A stretch of 64,000 nucleotides of DNA from Ecdyonurus torrentis (GCA_949318235.1 OX439134.1:20224670-20288669), one strand, 5' to 3'. Positions 23,371 through 33,075 are shown, counted from the first letter of the stretch. The notes: a model not told the origin generated them from the letters alone. Translations and numbers: made by a program.

Positions 23371-26300
23371 TTAGTGTTTATAAAAACCAACTTGCGTACG
23401 TGCTTGTGTTTGACGTAAATTTCGTTTGAATTTACACTCTCTTAACTGTGGGGTAGCAGCAGCAGCAGGTGACGTAGGCAATACTTTTGTGGCCTTTACT
23501 CGTTGTTGTGAAGAGTTGAAGGGTTGGTGAGCGGCTCGCGATGTTGATGGTTGACTCAAACTAGGAGTTGTGCGATTCTGTGAACAAGAAAAATCGGGGG
23601 AGTCACTTGTCCAATGCTCATCGCGATACAATTTTAAACGATTTGCATGCACAAGTAATTGTCTGCCATCTTTTCTTTCAATTAAATAATTACAAGGAGA
23701 TTTTATAGCAACAACTTTATGAGGACCAGTGTAACTTATTGTTAATTTACGACTCATTCCTACAGGTACAACAGAATTATGTAACATAACTTGATCATTT
23801 ATTTTAAATTTAACAGGATTTAATTTTTTATTATATTGTTTTGTTTGAATTTCAACTGCTTCTTTATTACACTCTTGTACATCACTCCATACTCTACGTA
23901 ACTTACATGCTAAGCTTTTTACATGATCATTAGTTATACTAGAATTTACATCATTATTTTCAATTACAGTAAAAGGTGAGAGCTTTTTTCTACCATATAA
24001 GACTTCGTATGGTGTATAATTTTGTAGAGCAGTATGAACAGTATTATTATAGCAAGAAACTGCGTAATCAAGAAGAGTATCCCAGTTATTTTGATTTTTA
24101 TTAACATAGAAAGATATCCAACGTTTAATTGATTTATGAACAGCCTCTGTTCTACCATTTCCAGCTGGGTGATATGCGGAAGTTCTAAGACGGTCAATTT
24201 TAAGTAAAATACAGAGATTTTTCATAATATCTGAAATTAAATTTGCACCTTGATCAGTTAACCAAGCCTTAGGTATTTGATATGGCAAAATTAAATGTTT
24301 GACAATTGAAGAAGCTATTTTTTCACTAGTAGCATTTCGCAACGGCACCATAATTAAATAGCGACTGAAATGATCACAAATGGTAAGTATGTATTTGTTA
24401 CCTGAAGATGTTACCGGTAATTCAGTAATATCAAGACCAACTCTTTGAAATGGTTCAGTAAGTTCAGGTAACTGCTGTAATTCTACTTTAGTATGTTGAG
24501 TATTATCACGTTGTGCACATTCAATGCATGATTTACAATATTTATTTACATAATTACGGCGACCAGGGAACCAATATTGCTCTGCAACTGCTTTGTTTAC
24601 TTTTTTACGACCTGAATGTCCACTTAGTATACTGCCATGATATTGTTTTAACGCTGTTTCTCGTAGTTTTGCAGGTAATACAATTCTAGCACCATGAACT
24701 GTTTTCTTATACAATACATTATTTAAATAGAAGAAATTTTTATTATTACGTAATCTTTTACAGTCAGGATCAGTAACTTGATGTAATTTAATTGTATCTA
24801 GATCAAAAGTGTCTATAATATCAGTATCAACAGAATGAACAAAACGAGACAACGCGTCAGCGTGACCAATATCGGTGCCTCGCTTATGCACTATTGTAAA
24901 ATTGTAGTCTTGAAGTTTGATTAACCAACGCATTATTTTACTGCTAGGATTTTTCATTTGTTGTATATATTTTAATGCAGCATGATCTGTAACAGCAATA
25001 AAATTTTGTTGTCCAAGCAAATAATATTTGAAGTGAGTGCAAGCCCATACTAAGCCTAACATTTCACGCTCAGTGCATGAAGTACGTGTCTCAGCAGGTG
25101 TCAATTTTCGGCTAGCAAAAGCAACTGGATGTTCTATGCCATTTTTATCTTTCTGTGATAAAACAGCACCTAAACATATATTACTTGCATCTGTAGTTAG
25201 TACAAATTCTCTATTAAAGTCTGGAAATTTAAGCAGTGGTCTTGAAGTTAATATTGATTTAATTGTATCAAGTGCTTGTTGACATTCTGTGGAAAAATTA
25301 AAAATTTCAGGTTCTGTGGCATTTTTAACAAGTTCAGTAAGTGGATAAACAATAGAGCCGTAATCTTTAATCATACGTCGATAGAAACCTGATAAGCCAA
25401 GAATACTCTGCACCTGAGATATAAGAGTAGGAGTTGGAAAATTTTTGACAGTGTCTATGAGTCTAGGATCTGGACGTACGCCATCTTGAGAAATTTCATG
25501 TGCTAAGTAAACAACAGACGTAACAAAAAATTCACATTTTTCAAGTGACACTGTGAGGTTCGCATTATGCAATCTATTTAGTACATTATCAAGTCTATTC
25601 ATTGTAGTGTCAAAATCACATCCACCAACGATGACGTCATCAATGAAAACACTAGCTTGAAGTGGAGTAAGACCATATAATACACCTTGAATAAATCTTG
25701 TAAAAACAGAACTACCATTTTTAATTCCTTGAGGCATAAAATTATATTCATAAGAACCTGCATATAAACCACTAGTTACTGTAAAACCAGTAAGAACTTT
25801 ACTTTCTTCGTGAAGTGGTATAGAGTGAAAAGCGTCTTTTAAATCAATCAAAACAAAATATTTTGAATTAGCAAGATTGTCAATTGTTTCACCTATATGT
25901 GAAATTGCAGTACTTTCAGGTACAGTCGACATGTTCAGGGAACGAAAATCCAAAGTTACCCTCCATTTTGTAGAGCCATCTGGTGATTTCTTGCGAACTA
26001 GAACAAGACCTGAAGACCATGGACCAAAACCAGGCCTTATGATGCCTTTTTTTAAGTTTTTTTCAATGTATTCATCAACAACAGGTTGCAATTTTTTAGC
26101 AATACGATAAGGAGGTGAACGTACAGGTGCATCTGACGTAGTAACAATACGATGTTTAAATGTAGTTGAGGCTGGAGGCTTGTGCAAATCAAGAAATAAT
26201 TTTTCATATTTTAAAATTAAAGTTTTAGCTCGATTATACTGATCATTATCAAGATGTTTTAATTTATTATGTAATATTTTCATATCAATTTTAGTATTTG

Positions 26301-27357
26301 AACATGAATTTACGTAGCGTACATTATTATTCTGAACATATTCAGAATCTTGTCTATAAGAATCAATAAACTTAATATCATGAGAATTTTCAATGACGTC
26401 ATTATTATTTACTTTTTTATTATTCTTGACATGAGGATTATTATTATTACAAATAACATTATTTTGATCGATATGCATATCTTTTTCATTTTCACTCATG
26501 TTTCTAATGTCCTCTGCTTTAACAATACTAATATGAGCCAGAGGTGTCCCTTTTTGTAACGTTACGTCACAATTTTTGTTTACATTTAATATTTCAAGTG
26601 GGACATATTTTATATTATTTTTTACATGTACATACGAAATACTTCGTGCTACGCAAATATTTAATGAATCTAAATATTCATTTTCAAGAATAGGCTCAAC
26701 ACAATACATTTCACTATTTTGCAAATTTCTTGGAATGCGCAACAATAGAGTTTTAGAGTGACCCTTAGGTACAATTTCAGACTGTGAATTACGTAACGAG
26801 GATGGTATAGCACTGTCATTTGCAACTGACGCTATACATTTCTGCTCGACATGAACTAATTCTGAAACAGGTATTTCATGCTCTCCAAGTTTCAGAATAT
26901 TAGATCCTACGTCTACACAGGCTTTATATTTTCTCAAAAACCCTATGCCTAACACACCATCATAATTTTTATTATACACATCAACAACATGCGTACAAAC
27001 TTTGTATTGAATTGAATTATTAAATTTTACATTCATGTCCAAAGAACCATAATTATGTACTACATTATTTCCTAATCCTTTAATAACAAACTTTGATTTA
27101 TTTAATTGTTTAGTACCAGTAACATTTTTAAATATAATTGAAATTTCAGCAGCTGTGTCAACAAGAAATTTATACTTTCTGCCTTTATATAAGAAATTAA
27201 CTAATAAGCAACCAGCAAGATTATTATTCGTTTCACTGACAGGTATATTTTTAATAGGGAGCTCGACTATTGGCTGGCACTCGGGCCGGCTCCTTGCTCG
27301 TTTTCCTGTGTTTGGGGGGGTTGGGGGGGAGATTGGTTTTGCCGAGAAGCCTGTTGA
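23371..27357 (-). CDS. pol: Pol polyprotein: protease, reverse transcriptase, RNase H, integrase
   Basis: About 1328 codons open after the frameshift region; the numbering here counts from the Leu codon at 27042. The aspartic protease active site LVDTAAEIS lies 39 codons upstream (Asp codon 27157-27159), and its C-terminal GVLGIGFL motif is at about 29-36. Reverse transcriptase has Asp400 (LIDLKDAF) and Asp468-Asp469 in FIDD, a variant of YxDD. RNase H begins near TTDAS with Asp618 and ends near GHADALSR. Integrase has an H-X6-H and C-X2-C zinc site (C836, C839), catalytic D871, D930 and E966 (exact DD35E spacing), and a GPY/F-like module at about 1106 (YTGPHKVV). No stop or frameshift breaks it, so the enzyme set looks complete. 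No ATG-initiated product is expected; translation should come from gag by -1 shift. The stop lies 141 bp upstream of the env start. Confidence 0.95.
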   Translation of the reverse strand, partial: STGFSAKPISPPTPPNTGKRARSRPECQPIVELPIKNIPVSETNNNLAGCLLVNFLYKGRKYKFLVDTAAEISIIFKNVTGTKQLNKSKFVIKGLGNNVVHNYGSLDMNVKFNNSIQYKVCTHVVDVYNKNYDGVLGIGFLRKYKACVDVGSNILKLGEHEIPVSELVHVEQKCIASVANDSAIPSSLRNSQSEIVPKGHSKTLLLRIPRNLQNSEMYCVEPILENEYLDSLNICVARSISYVHVKNNIKYVPLEILNVNKNCDVTLQKGTPLAHISIVKAEDIRNMSENEKDMHIDQNNVICNNNNPHVKNNKKVNNNDVIENSHDIKFIDSYRQDSEYVQNNNVRYVNSCSNTKIDMKILHNKLKHLDNDQYNRAKTLILKYEKLFLDLHKPPASTTFKHRIVTTSDAPVRSPPYRIAKKLQPVVDEYIEKNLKKGIIRPGFGPWSSGLVLVRKKSPDGSTKWRVTLDFRSLNMSTVPESTAISHIGETIDNLANSKYFVLIDLKDAFHSIPLHEESKVLTGFTVTSGLYAGSYEYNFMPQGIKNGSSVFTRFIQGVLYGLTPLQASVFIDDVIVGGCDFDTTMNRLDNVLNRLHNANLTVSLEKCEFFVTSVVYLAHEISQDGVRPDPRLIDTVKNFPTPTLISQVQSILGLSGFYRRMIKDYGSIVYPLTELVKNATEPEIFNFSTECQQALDTIKSILTSRPLLKFPDFNREFVLTTDASNICLGAVLSQKDKNGIEHPVAFASRKLTPAETRTSCTEREMLGLVWACTHFKYYLLGQQNFIAVTDHAALKYIQQMKNPSSKIMRWLIKLQDYNFTIVHKRGTDIGHADALSRFVHSVDTDIIDTFDLDTIKLHQVTDPDCKRLRNNKNFFYLNNVLYKKTVHGARIVLPAKLRETALKQYHGSILSGHSGRKKVNKAVAEQYWFPGRRNYVNKYCKSCIECAQRDNTQHTKVELQQLPELTEPFQRVGLDITELPVTSSGNKYILTICDHFSRYLIMVPLRNATSEKIASSIVKHLILPYQIPKAWLTDQGANLISDIMKNLCILLKIDRLRTSAYHPAGNGRTEAVHKSIKRWISFYVNKNQNNWDTLLDYAVSCYNNTVHTALQNYTPYEVLYGRKKLSPFTVIENNDVNSSITNDHVKSLACKLRRVWSDVQECNKEAVEIQTKQYNKKLNPVKFKINDQVMLHNSVVPVGMSRKLTISYTGPHKVVAIKSPCNYLIERKDGRQLLVHANRLKLYRDEHWTSDSPDFSCSQNRTTPSLSQPSTSRAAHQPFNSSQQRVKATKVLPTSPAAAATPQLRECKFKRNLRQTQARTQVGFYKH
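27267..27357 (-). promoter_or_regulatory. Gag-pol overlap: -1 ribosomal frameshift region
   Basis: The pol frame is open from just after a stop at 27358-27360 and overlaps the gag end by 91 bp. Pol lies in the -1 frame relative to gag, so Pol should be made as a Gag-Pol fusion by -1 frameshifting. The overlap holds two C-runs (minus strand, about 27314-27330) and a GGAAAAC word (about 27300-27306). None is a canonical X XXY YYZ heptamer, so the slip site is unresolved. Confidence 0.7.
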
Positions 27358-28586
27358 TCAAATTGACCAGTATTGTTATTATTATTATTATTATAACCAC
27401 GTGAACTACGAGAATTATTACCCCTGCTAAAATTTGCACGATAATTTGCACGGTAATTATTGCCCCTGTAATTTGGGTTTGGGCTGTAATTGTCATAATA
27501 TCCATAATGACGTGGTAAATTTTGACGTGGAGGATTTTGACGTGGTGGATTTTGACGTGGCGCATTTTGACGTGCAGGAAAATTGTTTGAAGCATTATTA
27601 TACCATGGCACATTATTATGAGTTTGATAATTATTTGGTCTTTGGGTAGGCCATGTGCGAAAATTTCCACGATTATTATTATTAAAACCGCGCCCATTTT
27701 GAGATGATATTGGCAAACGTGCGTAGCAGTTATCTGCTGTATGCGAATTACGTTTACAACGAATACAATACATGCGAGTGGAGCTAGTGACAAATACATT
27801 GCTCTCTACTACGTCACTCGGAGTGACGTCACGAACTTGACGTGTACGACGTAACGCTTCTTTTATATTGATAGCATTTGTAACCGCTTCAGCAAATGAT
27901 TTCGGCAATGTAATTCGTACTTTGTCATTTATATCTTCCTTTAGACCATCAAGAAAAGTATCAAGAGCGTTTTGATCTGCTTCATGTTTTATAGCAGCAT
28001 TACTGATAGAATTTTCTGTTAATTTGTACGTTTTAACACTGATTGAATCAATACGAGAGGCAAATTCCTCTATAGTCTCATCTTCATTTTGAGTAAGTGA
28101 ACGCAATTGTGCACGATAAAAACGCGCAGTTTTTTTAGATTGATATCTCTCAAGCAAAGCTTCTTTAAATGTTTCATAATTAAGCGCTTCCTTGCATGCA
28201 GTATTATCAAGAGAATATTCTAATGCAGATCCATCCAATCGAGATTTAACACCAAGCAATTTTTGATGACCATTTAATGATCCGAGCAAAGCAATTTGTT
28301 CAAATTTAGTAAAGAAAAATGTAATATTTTCTGAACTAGCGCCCGTATATTGCGGTACTGTACTTATTAATTGAAGTTGAGGCTTTAATAGCTTATGGAC
28401 GTCATTAACGCGTGTTTCCGCAGTATTTACTTTTAACGATAACTCACCATTTGCAGTTTGCAAATGTCCTATTTCACTAGTTAGCAATTCAAGAGCTTGC
28501 TCCAATGTATATGTTTTACCACTAATTACAAAAGTAGACATTTTTATATATAATAATATTTCTATAGGAATGAGTGAAATAAGCAA
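27267..28586 (-). CDS. gag: Gag polyprotein (capsid/nucleocapsid) of the retroelement
   Basis: 439 residues. The protein should form the particle and bind genomic RNA. Residues about 85-195 look like a retrotransposon capsid core, with an aromatic-rich segment (FFFTKFEQIA) and the pattern ETFKEALLERY followed by DETIEEFASRI. A zinc knuckle C-X2-C-X4-H-X4-C is at C274, C277, H282 and C287. The tail after it is basic and Asn/Arg/Gly-rich, with three tandem PRQNPP-type repeats and a poly-Asn run encoded by an AAT run, so it is probably an RNA-binding tail. The ATG at 28586 follows the leader with no better upstream start. The frame ends at 27267 inside the open pol frame, which is -1 relative to gag. 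A CCHC knuckle is not typical of insect gypsy Gag, so this lineage differs from the best-known errantiviruses. The parallel 182-residue frame at 27251-27799 is a shadow. Confidence 0.92.
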   Translation of the reverse strand: MLISLIPIEILLYIKMSTFVISGKTYTLEQALELLTSEIGHLQTANGELSLKVNTAETRVNDVHKLLKPQLQLISTVPQYTGASSENITFFFTKFEQIALLGSLNGHQKLLGVKSRLDGSALEYSLDNTACKEALNYETFKEALLERYQSKKTARFYRAQLRSLTQNEDETIEEFASRIDSISVKTYKLTENSISNAAIKHEADQNALDTFLDGLKEDINDKVRITLPKSFAEAVTNAINIKEALRRTRQVRDVTPSDVVESNVFVTSSTRMYCIRCKRNSHTADNCYARLPISSQNGRGFNNNNRGNFRTWPTQRPNNYQTHNNVPWYNNASNNFPARQNAPRQNPPRQNPPRQNLPRHYGYYDNYSPNPNYRGNNYRANYRANFSRGNNSRSSRGYNNNNNNNTGQFDQQASRQNQSPPQPPQTQENEQGAGPSASQ

Positions 28587-28876
28587 ACAATTACCCGTTT
28601 ACATTATAAAACCAAAATAATAATAAAGAGCATTGGACTCACCCCGTTTTTTCAGTGTAGATTTTTTTTCAGTGTTGCAGTTTTTTCAGTGTAGAAAAAA
28701 AAATCACCAAAATGTTGTTCAGGATTGATCACAAGCAGCAGTCAGGCAGCAATTCAGCATACAAGATAAAATAATTCAGCAGACAAGAAATGCAGCGAAA
28801 AATTATAATTTTACGGTCTTTTTAATGACAGTTAATAAAAAAAAAAAACACAATATCCACAAACTTCTGACGCCAA
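28587..28876 (-). promoter_or_regulatory. Retroelement 5' leader with repeated ACACTGAAAAAA motif
   Basis: The 290-bp untranslated leader between the 5' LTR and gag. Around 28654-28700 it contains three close copies of a motif that reads ACACTGAAAAAA on the minus strand, spaced roughly 20-25 bp. A second loose repetition of TTCAGCA-type words (plus strand) lies at about 28735-28800. In insect gypsy the equivalent leader carries repeated insulator-protein sites; here the motif differs and its role is unknown. It should also hold the packaging signal and, if env is spliced, the donor site. Confidence 0.55.
28858..28875 (-). promoter_or_regulatory. Primer-binding site (tRNA-primed)
   Basis: One base inside the 5' LTR the minus strand reads TGGCGTCAGAAG, i.e. 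TGG complementary to a tRNA CCA end followed by an acceptor-stem-like stretch. Position and TGG start fit a PBS. The implied tRNA 3' end is CTTCTGACGCCA. I did not assign the isoacceptor; a G before CCA would suit a serine-type discriminator better than leucine. Confidence 0.75.
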
Positions 28877-29341
28877 TGTAACCTTTATTTTAGATGATAA
28901 TAGTTTAGGTATGAATAATGAATAAAGGAAACAAGAATTGTAGGTTCGATAATATTTAACACTTGTGTTTCTTTTATTATGATTACTTCAAGATAGATAA
29001 CAATAATATAGCCAGTGGCTTGACCGCGCTTGAGAGAGAGAGAGAGATGAGTGATGAGTGTGTGATGGGCCGCGCGCCCGGTCCGCCCTGCTTCATGTGT
29101 GACGTAGTCATCGAGATGGGTAGAAGGGTGGTAAACATATTGATGAGCAATCACGCGCACTCAAAATTACTTACTCTCTCACATGATTTAAATACAAAGA
29201 TCACAATAACATATTATTCTCTTCTCTCTCAATGTTTGAATATACAAACATATAAAGTATACATAGCGGTATTATAACATACAAAATTGAGAAATAGAAA
29301 TATAGCCAGTATTCTAAATATATATAAAAATTAACCCAACA
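28877..29341 (-). repeat. 5' LTR of the retroelement
   Basis: This is the upstream LTR in the element's own (minus) orientation, 465 bp, TGT...ACA. It matches the copy at 20779-21243 throughout. It contains a GC-richer central block (about 29060-29160) between AT-rich ends, and a short (GA)n run near 29034-29047. On the minus strand an AATAAA lies close to the LTR's downstream end, a plausible polyadenylation signal. The two 90-104 residue reading frames inside it are duplicated in both LTRs and show no coding features. Confidence 0.96.
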
Positions 29342-30409
29342 CCTATATACCAAATGCTACCTGCCTAACATGAAATTTTATATACGGGGTTGGAGTTTTC
29401 TTCTTTCGTGTAGAGTAGCTCGCATTATATTATATAAAAAAGCTTTCCAAACTCAGTAACCCAGCATTTTTTAAGTCTCACTTGAAACTTGTTTTGCAGA
29501 TTTCTTAATTAATTTGTAATCAAGTGAATACTTTTATGCAAATCTAAGTCAGAAAACACAATAAATCGTCATTTTTTTAGTAAATTACATATTTTATAAA
29601 TAATTAAAACTTTTATTACCTGCCCTAAAAAGTATCAAAACCTCCGAAACAAACGAAAAAATAGGTATTAATTCTTGACTTTGAAATTTTTTTTTTCAAG
29701 TCTGAGAGTCACCGGAAAAAGCTACTATATTACATTGCACTACCACAAAGATTTTGTACAGGATTCTAATCATAATATGTATTTATCAAATATATTGCTT
29801 GTATTGAATATTAATTAAACGCAACAATGTATTTGCAATATTTAATAATATTTTTTATGCATTATTTTATGCATTAAAAAAAAGCTATATAAGTGATTAT
29901 AATAATTGTCAGTTTTGGCACTAAATTATTACTTTCCATATATTTATGCAATACTAAATTTTGAATTGTTTGAAACATATTTATAATATATTTTTTTAAA
30001 TTTTCTTTTAATGCTTGCAATTAATTTGCCTTATCGTACGCGTGTTAAGAAATATATAACAATAAAAATTCAATCAATTTAACAATTTTTGTTACGCTTA
30101 TAGAGTTAATAATAAGCACATTGACTATATTTAAAGCTGATTTAGATTGGCATAATTTTTAGTAAAATATTAAATTTCATTACATTAATAACTAATATAA
30201 TATAAAATAATTATTTTTTTTTTTACAATATTGAAAAATACACACTCCGAAACCGTTAGCATGCACTTTTGCACATAGGAAAAAAAATCTATATATAATT
30301 ATGTCAGTAGTAATTTTAATCAAACACGTTATATTAATATAGATTAATTATTTAATTATATATATAATATGATATTTTTCTATCAATCTACCAGCTAAAA
30401 CCGAAAATT
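29342..30409. other. AT-rich stretch between retroelement and palindrome
   Basis: Probably internal sequence of element O to the right of the retroelement insertion. No open frame, no recognised repeat, no RNA gene seen. Confidence 0.5.
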
Positions 30410-30801
30410 CGATGACTTAAAGACGACATAACGACGACATGAAATTTTTTGTTTTTACAAAAATGAAATAAGTATGACAGCAAAAAATTATTGATGAAAT
30501 AACGATGGCAGTTTTATTTTTCAAAAACCTAAATGCGACACAACGATGACAACGATTAAAATTCAATATGTATGAAATAACGATGACACGAAGAAATAAT
30601 AATTTAAATTATTATTTCTTCGTGTCATCGTTATTTCATACATATTGAATTTTAATCGTTGTCATCGTTGTGTCGCATTTAGGTTTTTGAAAAATAAAAC
30701 TGCCATCGTTATTTCATCAATAATTTTTTGCTGTCATACTTATTTCATTTTTGTAAAAACAAAAAATTTCATGTCGTCGTTATGTCGTCTTTTTGTCATC
30801 G
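30410..30801. repeat. Near-perfect 392-bp palindrome (196-bp arms, no loop)
   Basis: Symmetry centre lies between 30605 and 30606 (AATTT|AAATT). The two 196-bp arms match with only a few differences near the outer ends. Arms are made of the same ACGATGA/ATGAAATAACG words as the left end of element O. Such a palindrome would extrude as a cruciform or fold as a long RNA hairpin. Confidence 0.92.
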
Positions 30802-30955
30802 AAATTTCATTGTTAGACATTTTAAAAAAATTATTTTTGTGACTTTGTCATACTTTGTCTTCATTAAATCGCAGTTGTGTCATCGTTATGGGACATTTCA
30901 TTGAAATTTCATTGAAAAATCATAGAAATGTCATACTTAGCGTTCTACTCGGGTA
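30802..30955. repeat. Right terminal part of element O
   Basis: Continues the inverse-orientation words (GTCATCGTT, ATTTCATTG) beyond the palindrome and ends in TACTCGGGTA, the inverse of the left terminus at 20318. Confidence 0.55.
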
Positions 30956-30997
30956 ATAATAAAATAATGAATTGATGAAAGAATGAATGAAGGAACA

Positions 30998-31170
30998 AAC
31001 GAACGAACGAACGAACGAACGAACGAACGAACGAACGAACGAACGAACGAACGAACGAACGAACGAACGAACGAACGAACGAACGAACGAACGAACGAAC
31101 GAACGAACGAACGAACGAACGAACGAACGAACGAACGAACGAACGAACGAACGAACGAACGAACGAACGA
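30998..31170. repeat. (GAAC)n microsatellite
   Basis: About 173 bp of a nearly perfect tetranucleotide; the open frames here are repeats only. Confidence 0.96.
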
Positions 31171-31238
31171 ATGAAGTTACCTACTTTGCAATTTTTTAAC
31201 CCCAGTTTGTAAGGGTACAGAAGGGTTGAGGGACACAC

Positions 31239-31387
31239 TAATGATGTTCGTAAACTCTGTTTTTCGTGCCCCAAATCACAAAAAAATGATAATCAGCTAA
31301 TGCTTTTTAAATTGAATTGCGCATTTTTTTATTTATTATAATTTTTTTTTTTAGCAAGGGAACATGGTTTACGAATATCATTAATAT
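31239..31387. mobile_element. Family J fold-back, copy 2 (diverged)
   Basis: ATGATGTTCGTAAACTCTG and GGTTTACGAATATCATTAA with GAATTGCGCATTTTTTT inside. Confidence 0.65.
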
Positions 31388-31974
31388 GTATGTATGATGG
31401 TACCATCTCATGTATTTTACGTTTTTGGTTTAATTTTTTGAAGCCAAGATCTGTTTAACATATTTTTGGTACAAACTAGTGTTGTTACAAGAGAACAAAT
31501 GAGTCATTAATCTCACTTTTACTTTAAAGTTTCAACTTAATAAAAAGAGATTGGACCAAGAACAAAAAAAAAAGTTACATAAAAGAAGAATTAAAAATTA
31601 ATAAATCATTAAATCTAGCAATTTAGAATGACGGGCCAATTACAAATTAAATTGCGTTATATTTTTATTAAAAAAAAAATTAAATTACGAAAATCTGTTG
31701 AGATATATATTTTTTACATAACAAAAAATTAATAAAGGTCTTACGCATGAAGCTAATTAGTGTAATTAATTAATTATTATTGCGTTGGTAAAACTAGAGT
31801 AATTATTTATTTGTATGTCTTCATGCCACTAGGTAACGTAATTGAAGATTGAGATTTCCATGCTCTACATTACGTAACAGATTATGAACTTCCCCTTACT
31901 TTTATCTGATGAAAACGAAAAGTCAAGGAATCCTGCTTGACTTTTAAACAATTATATCTACTCTAAGAACAAAA
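31388..31974. other. Unassigned AT-rich sequence
   Basis: No gene or recognised repeat. Confidence 0.5.
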
Positions 31975-32057
31975 TTACGTAATTTATGCTGCGTTTGTGT
32001 CACTATACTATAACTATAGTATTTTGAATAAAGACGATTATTGATTTATTTATTTGT

Positions 32058-32140
<83 letters not shown>

Positions 32141-32375
32141 TATATTTATTTACTTATAGTATACATGTTGCTAGATTGGTACAGCATAAATATTTATGCT
32201 ATAAAACTTAATTTGTATGCTATATTGACATCCAAGAAACAATATTGCATAAATATAGGTTGTATAGCATAATTATTTATGCTGTACTAATTACTTAGCT
32301 ATTATGATTTATATAGCATAAATATAAGTTATAATAAACAAAATATTGCTGAAAATTATGTATAGCATAAATATG
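31975..32375 (+). mobile_element. Diverged family A copy split by (TTTA)n
   Basis: AAAATTACGTAATTTATGCTGC start; GCATAAAT/ATTATGC words continue after the microsatellite. Confidence 0.5.
32041..32152. repeat. (TTTA)n microsatellite
   Basis: About 112 bp. Confidence 0.95.
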
Positions 32376-32627
32376 ATTTATTTAGATTTATTACTTTCCA
32401 CTTCGGCGTCATGTGAAATTACGTCCCATTTAAACACATAAATTTTACGGCAAATTTCAATAGGTCGTAAAAAAGTTTTTTTTTTTTCGCAATAATTTTG
32501 TTACCATGTATTTGGACTTTAATTGACACCATCCCTGAAAGTTTGCAGCTATTTGTATTGAATGAAACAATGATAATAAAATCTTGTAAACAGTTCCACA
32601 ATATTTTAAGTATTGTAGAATTATCGG

Positions 32628-32802
32628 TTATGACGTCACTAAACGTTGACATTCTAACAACAAAAAACGTAAATGACGCCATACAAGAAGTTAAAATCAC
32701 AATGAAATAAACGTTAAACTTGGCCGTTACAAACCTACATTCTCAATACGTAACTAACGTTATTATCGTTAGAATTTCAACGTTTAGTGACGTCATACAC
32801 GT
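32628..32802. mobile_element. Family Q fold-back, copy 1
   Basis: TATGACGTCACTAAACGTTG and its inverse CAACGTTTAGTGACGTCATA enclose a short centre; both arms carry a CRE-type TGACGTCA. Confidence 0.7.
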
Positions 32803-32980
32803 ACTTAAAACATTGCAAAACTGTACAAAATTTTCAACCCTTAGTTTTAAAAATCAAAATCCCTAGAAAATAACAAGTATGCTCTCACTCCATTAGAATT
32901 CTTAATAATTTTTTTTATTGTTGAGAGTTAATGATTGCCATTTGATTGCATGCTATTTGAGTCAGGTTTTCAGTAATTTT

Positions 32981-32981
32981 G

Positions 32982-33072
<91 letters not shown>
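32981..33072. repeat. Compound (GT)n-(GA)n microsatellite
   Basis: About 23 bp GT then about 69 bp GA, the same arrangement as at 11221-11288. Confidence 0.95.

Positions 33073-33075
<3 letters not shown>

Larger units (their letters stand above)
20779..29341 (-). mobile_element. Intact env-bearing Ty3/gypsy (errantivirus-like) LTR retroelement
   Basis: A complete LTR retroelement of 8563 bp. Two 465-bp LTRs in direct orientation flank, on the minus strand, a leader, gag, pol and env. The outer flanks carry the same 4 bp, CCTA (20775-20778 and 29342-29345), as expected for an integrase-made duplication. Both LTRs end TGT...ACA, and reading them base by base shows no difference. All three reading frames are open with no internal stop. 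Order and content (protease, RT, RNase H, integrase, then a membrane glycoprotein) place it with Ty3/gypsy elements that carry an envelope. Intact frames and identical LTRs imply a recent insertion. It interrupts an older repeat element (20318-30955). Assignment to a named genus would need a phylogeny of RT. Confidence 0.96.
20318..30955. mobile_element. Element O: older DNA transposon-like repeat split by the retroelement
   Basis: The left boundary reads TACCCGAGTA at 20318 and the right boundary reads the inverse, TACTCGGGTA, at 30946-30955. Inside both ends lie arrays of an ACGATGA(C/A) ATAA-type motif in inverse orientation to each other. Removing the retroelement leaves about 2.1 kb. TA at both edges could be a TA duplication with terminus CCCGAGTA. 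No transposase frame is visible between the ends. I infer one composite element; it could also be two independent end fragments. Confidence 0.5.

Noticed and set aside
27251..27799. 182-residue minus-strand open frame inside gag
   Set aside because: Different frame from both gag and pol, Ile/Val-rich shadow of the Asn/Arg repeat region.
32419..32710. Overlapping 93- and 70-residue frames on opposite strands
   Set aside because: Coincide with fold-back Q and show no domain.
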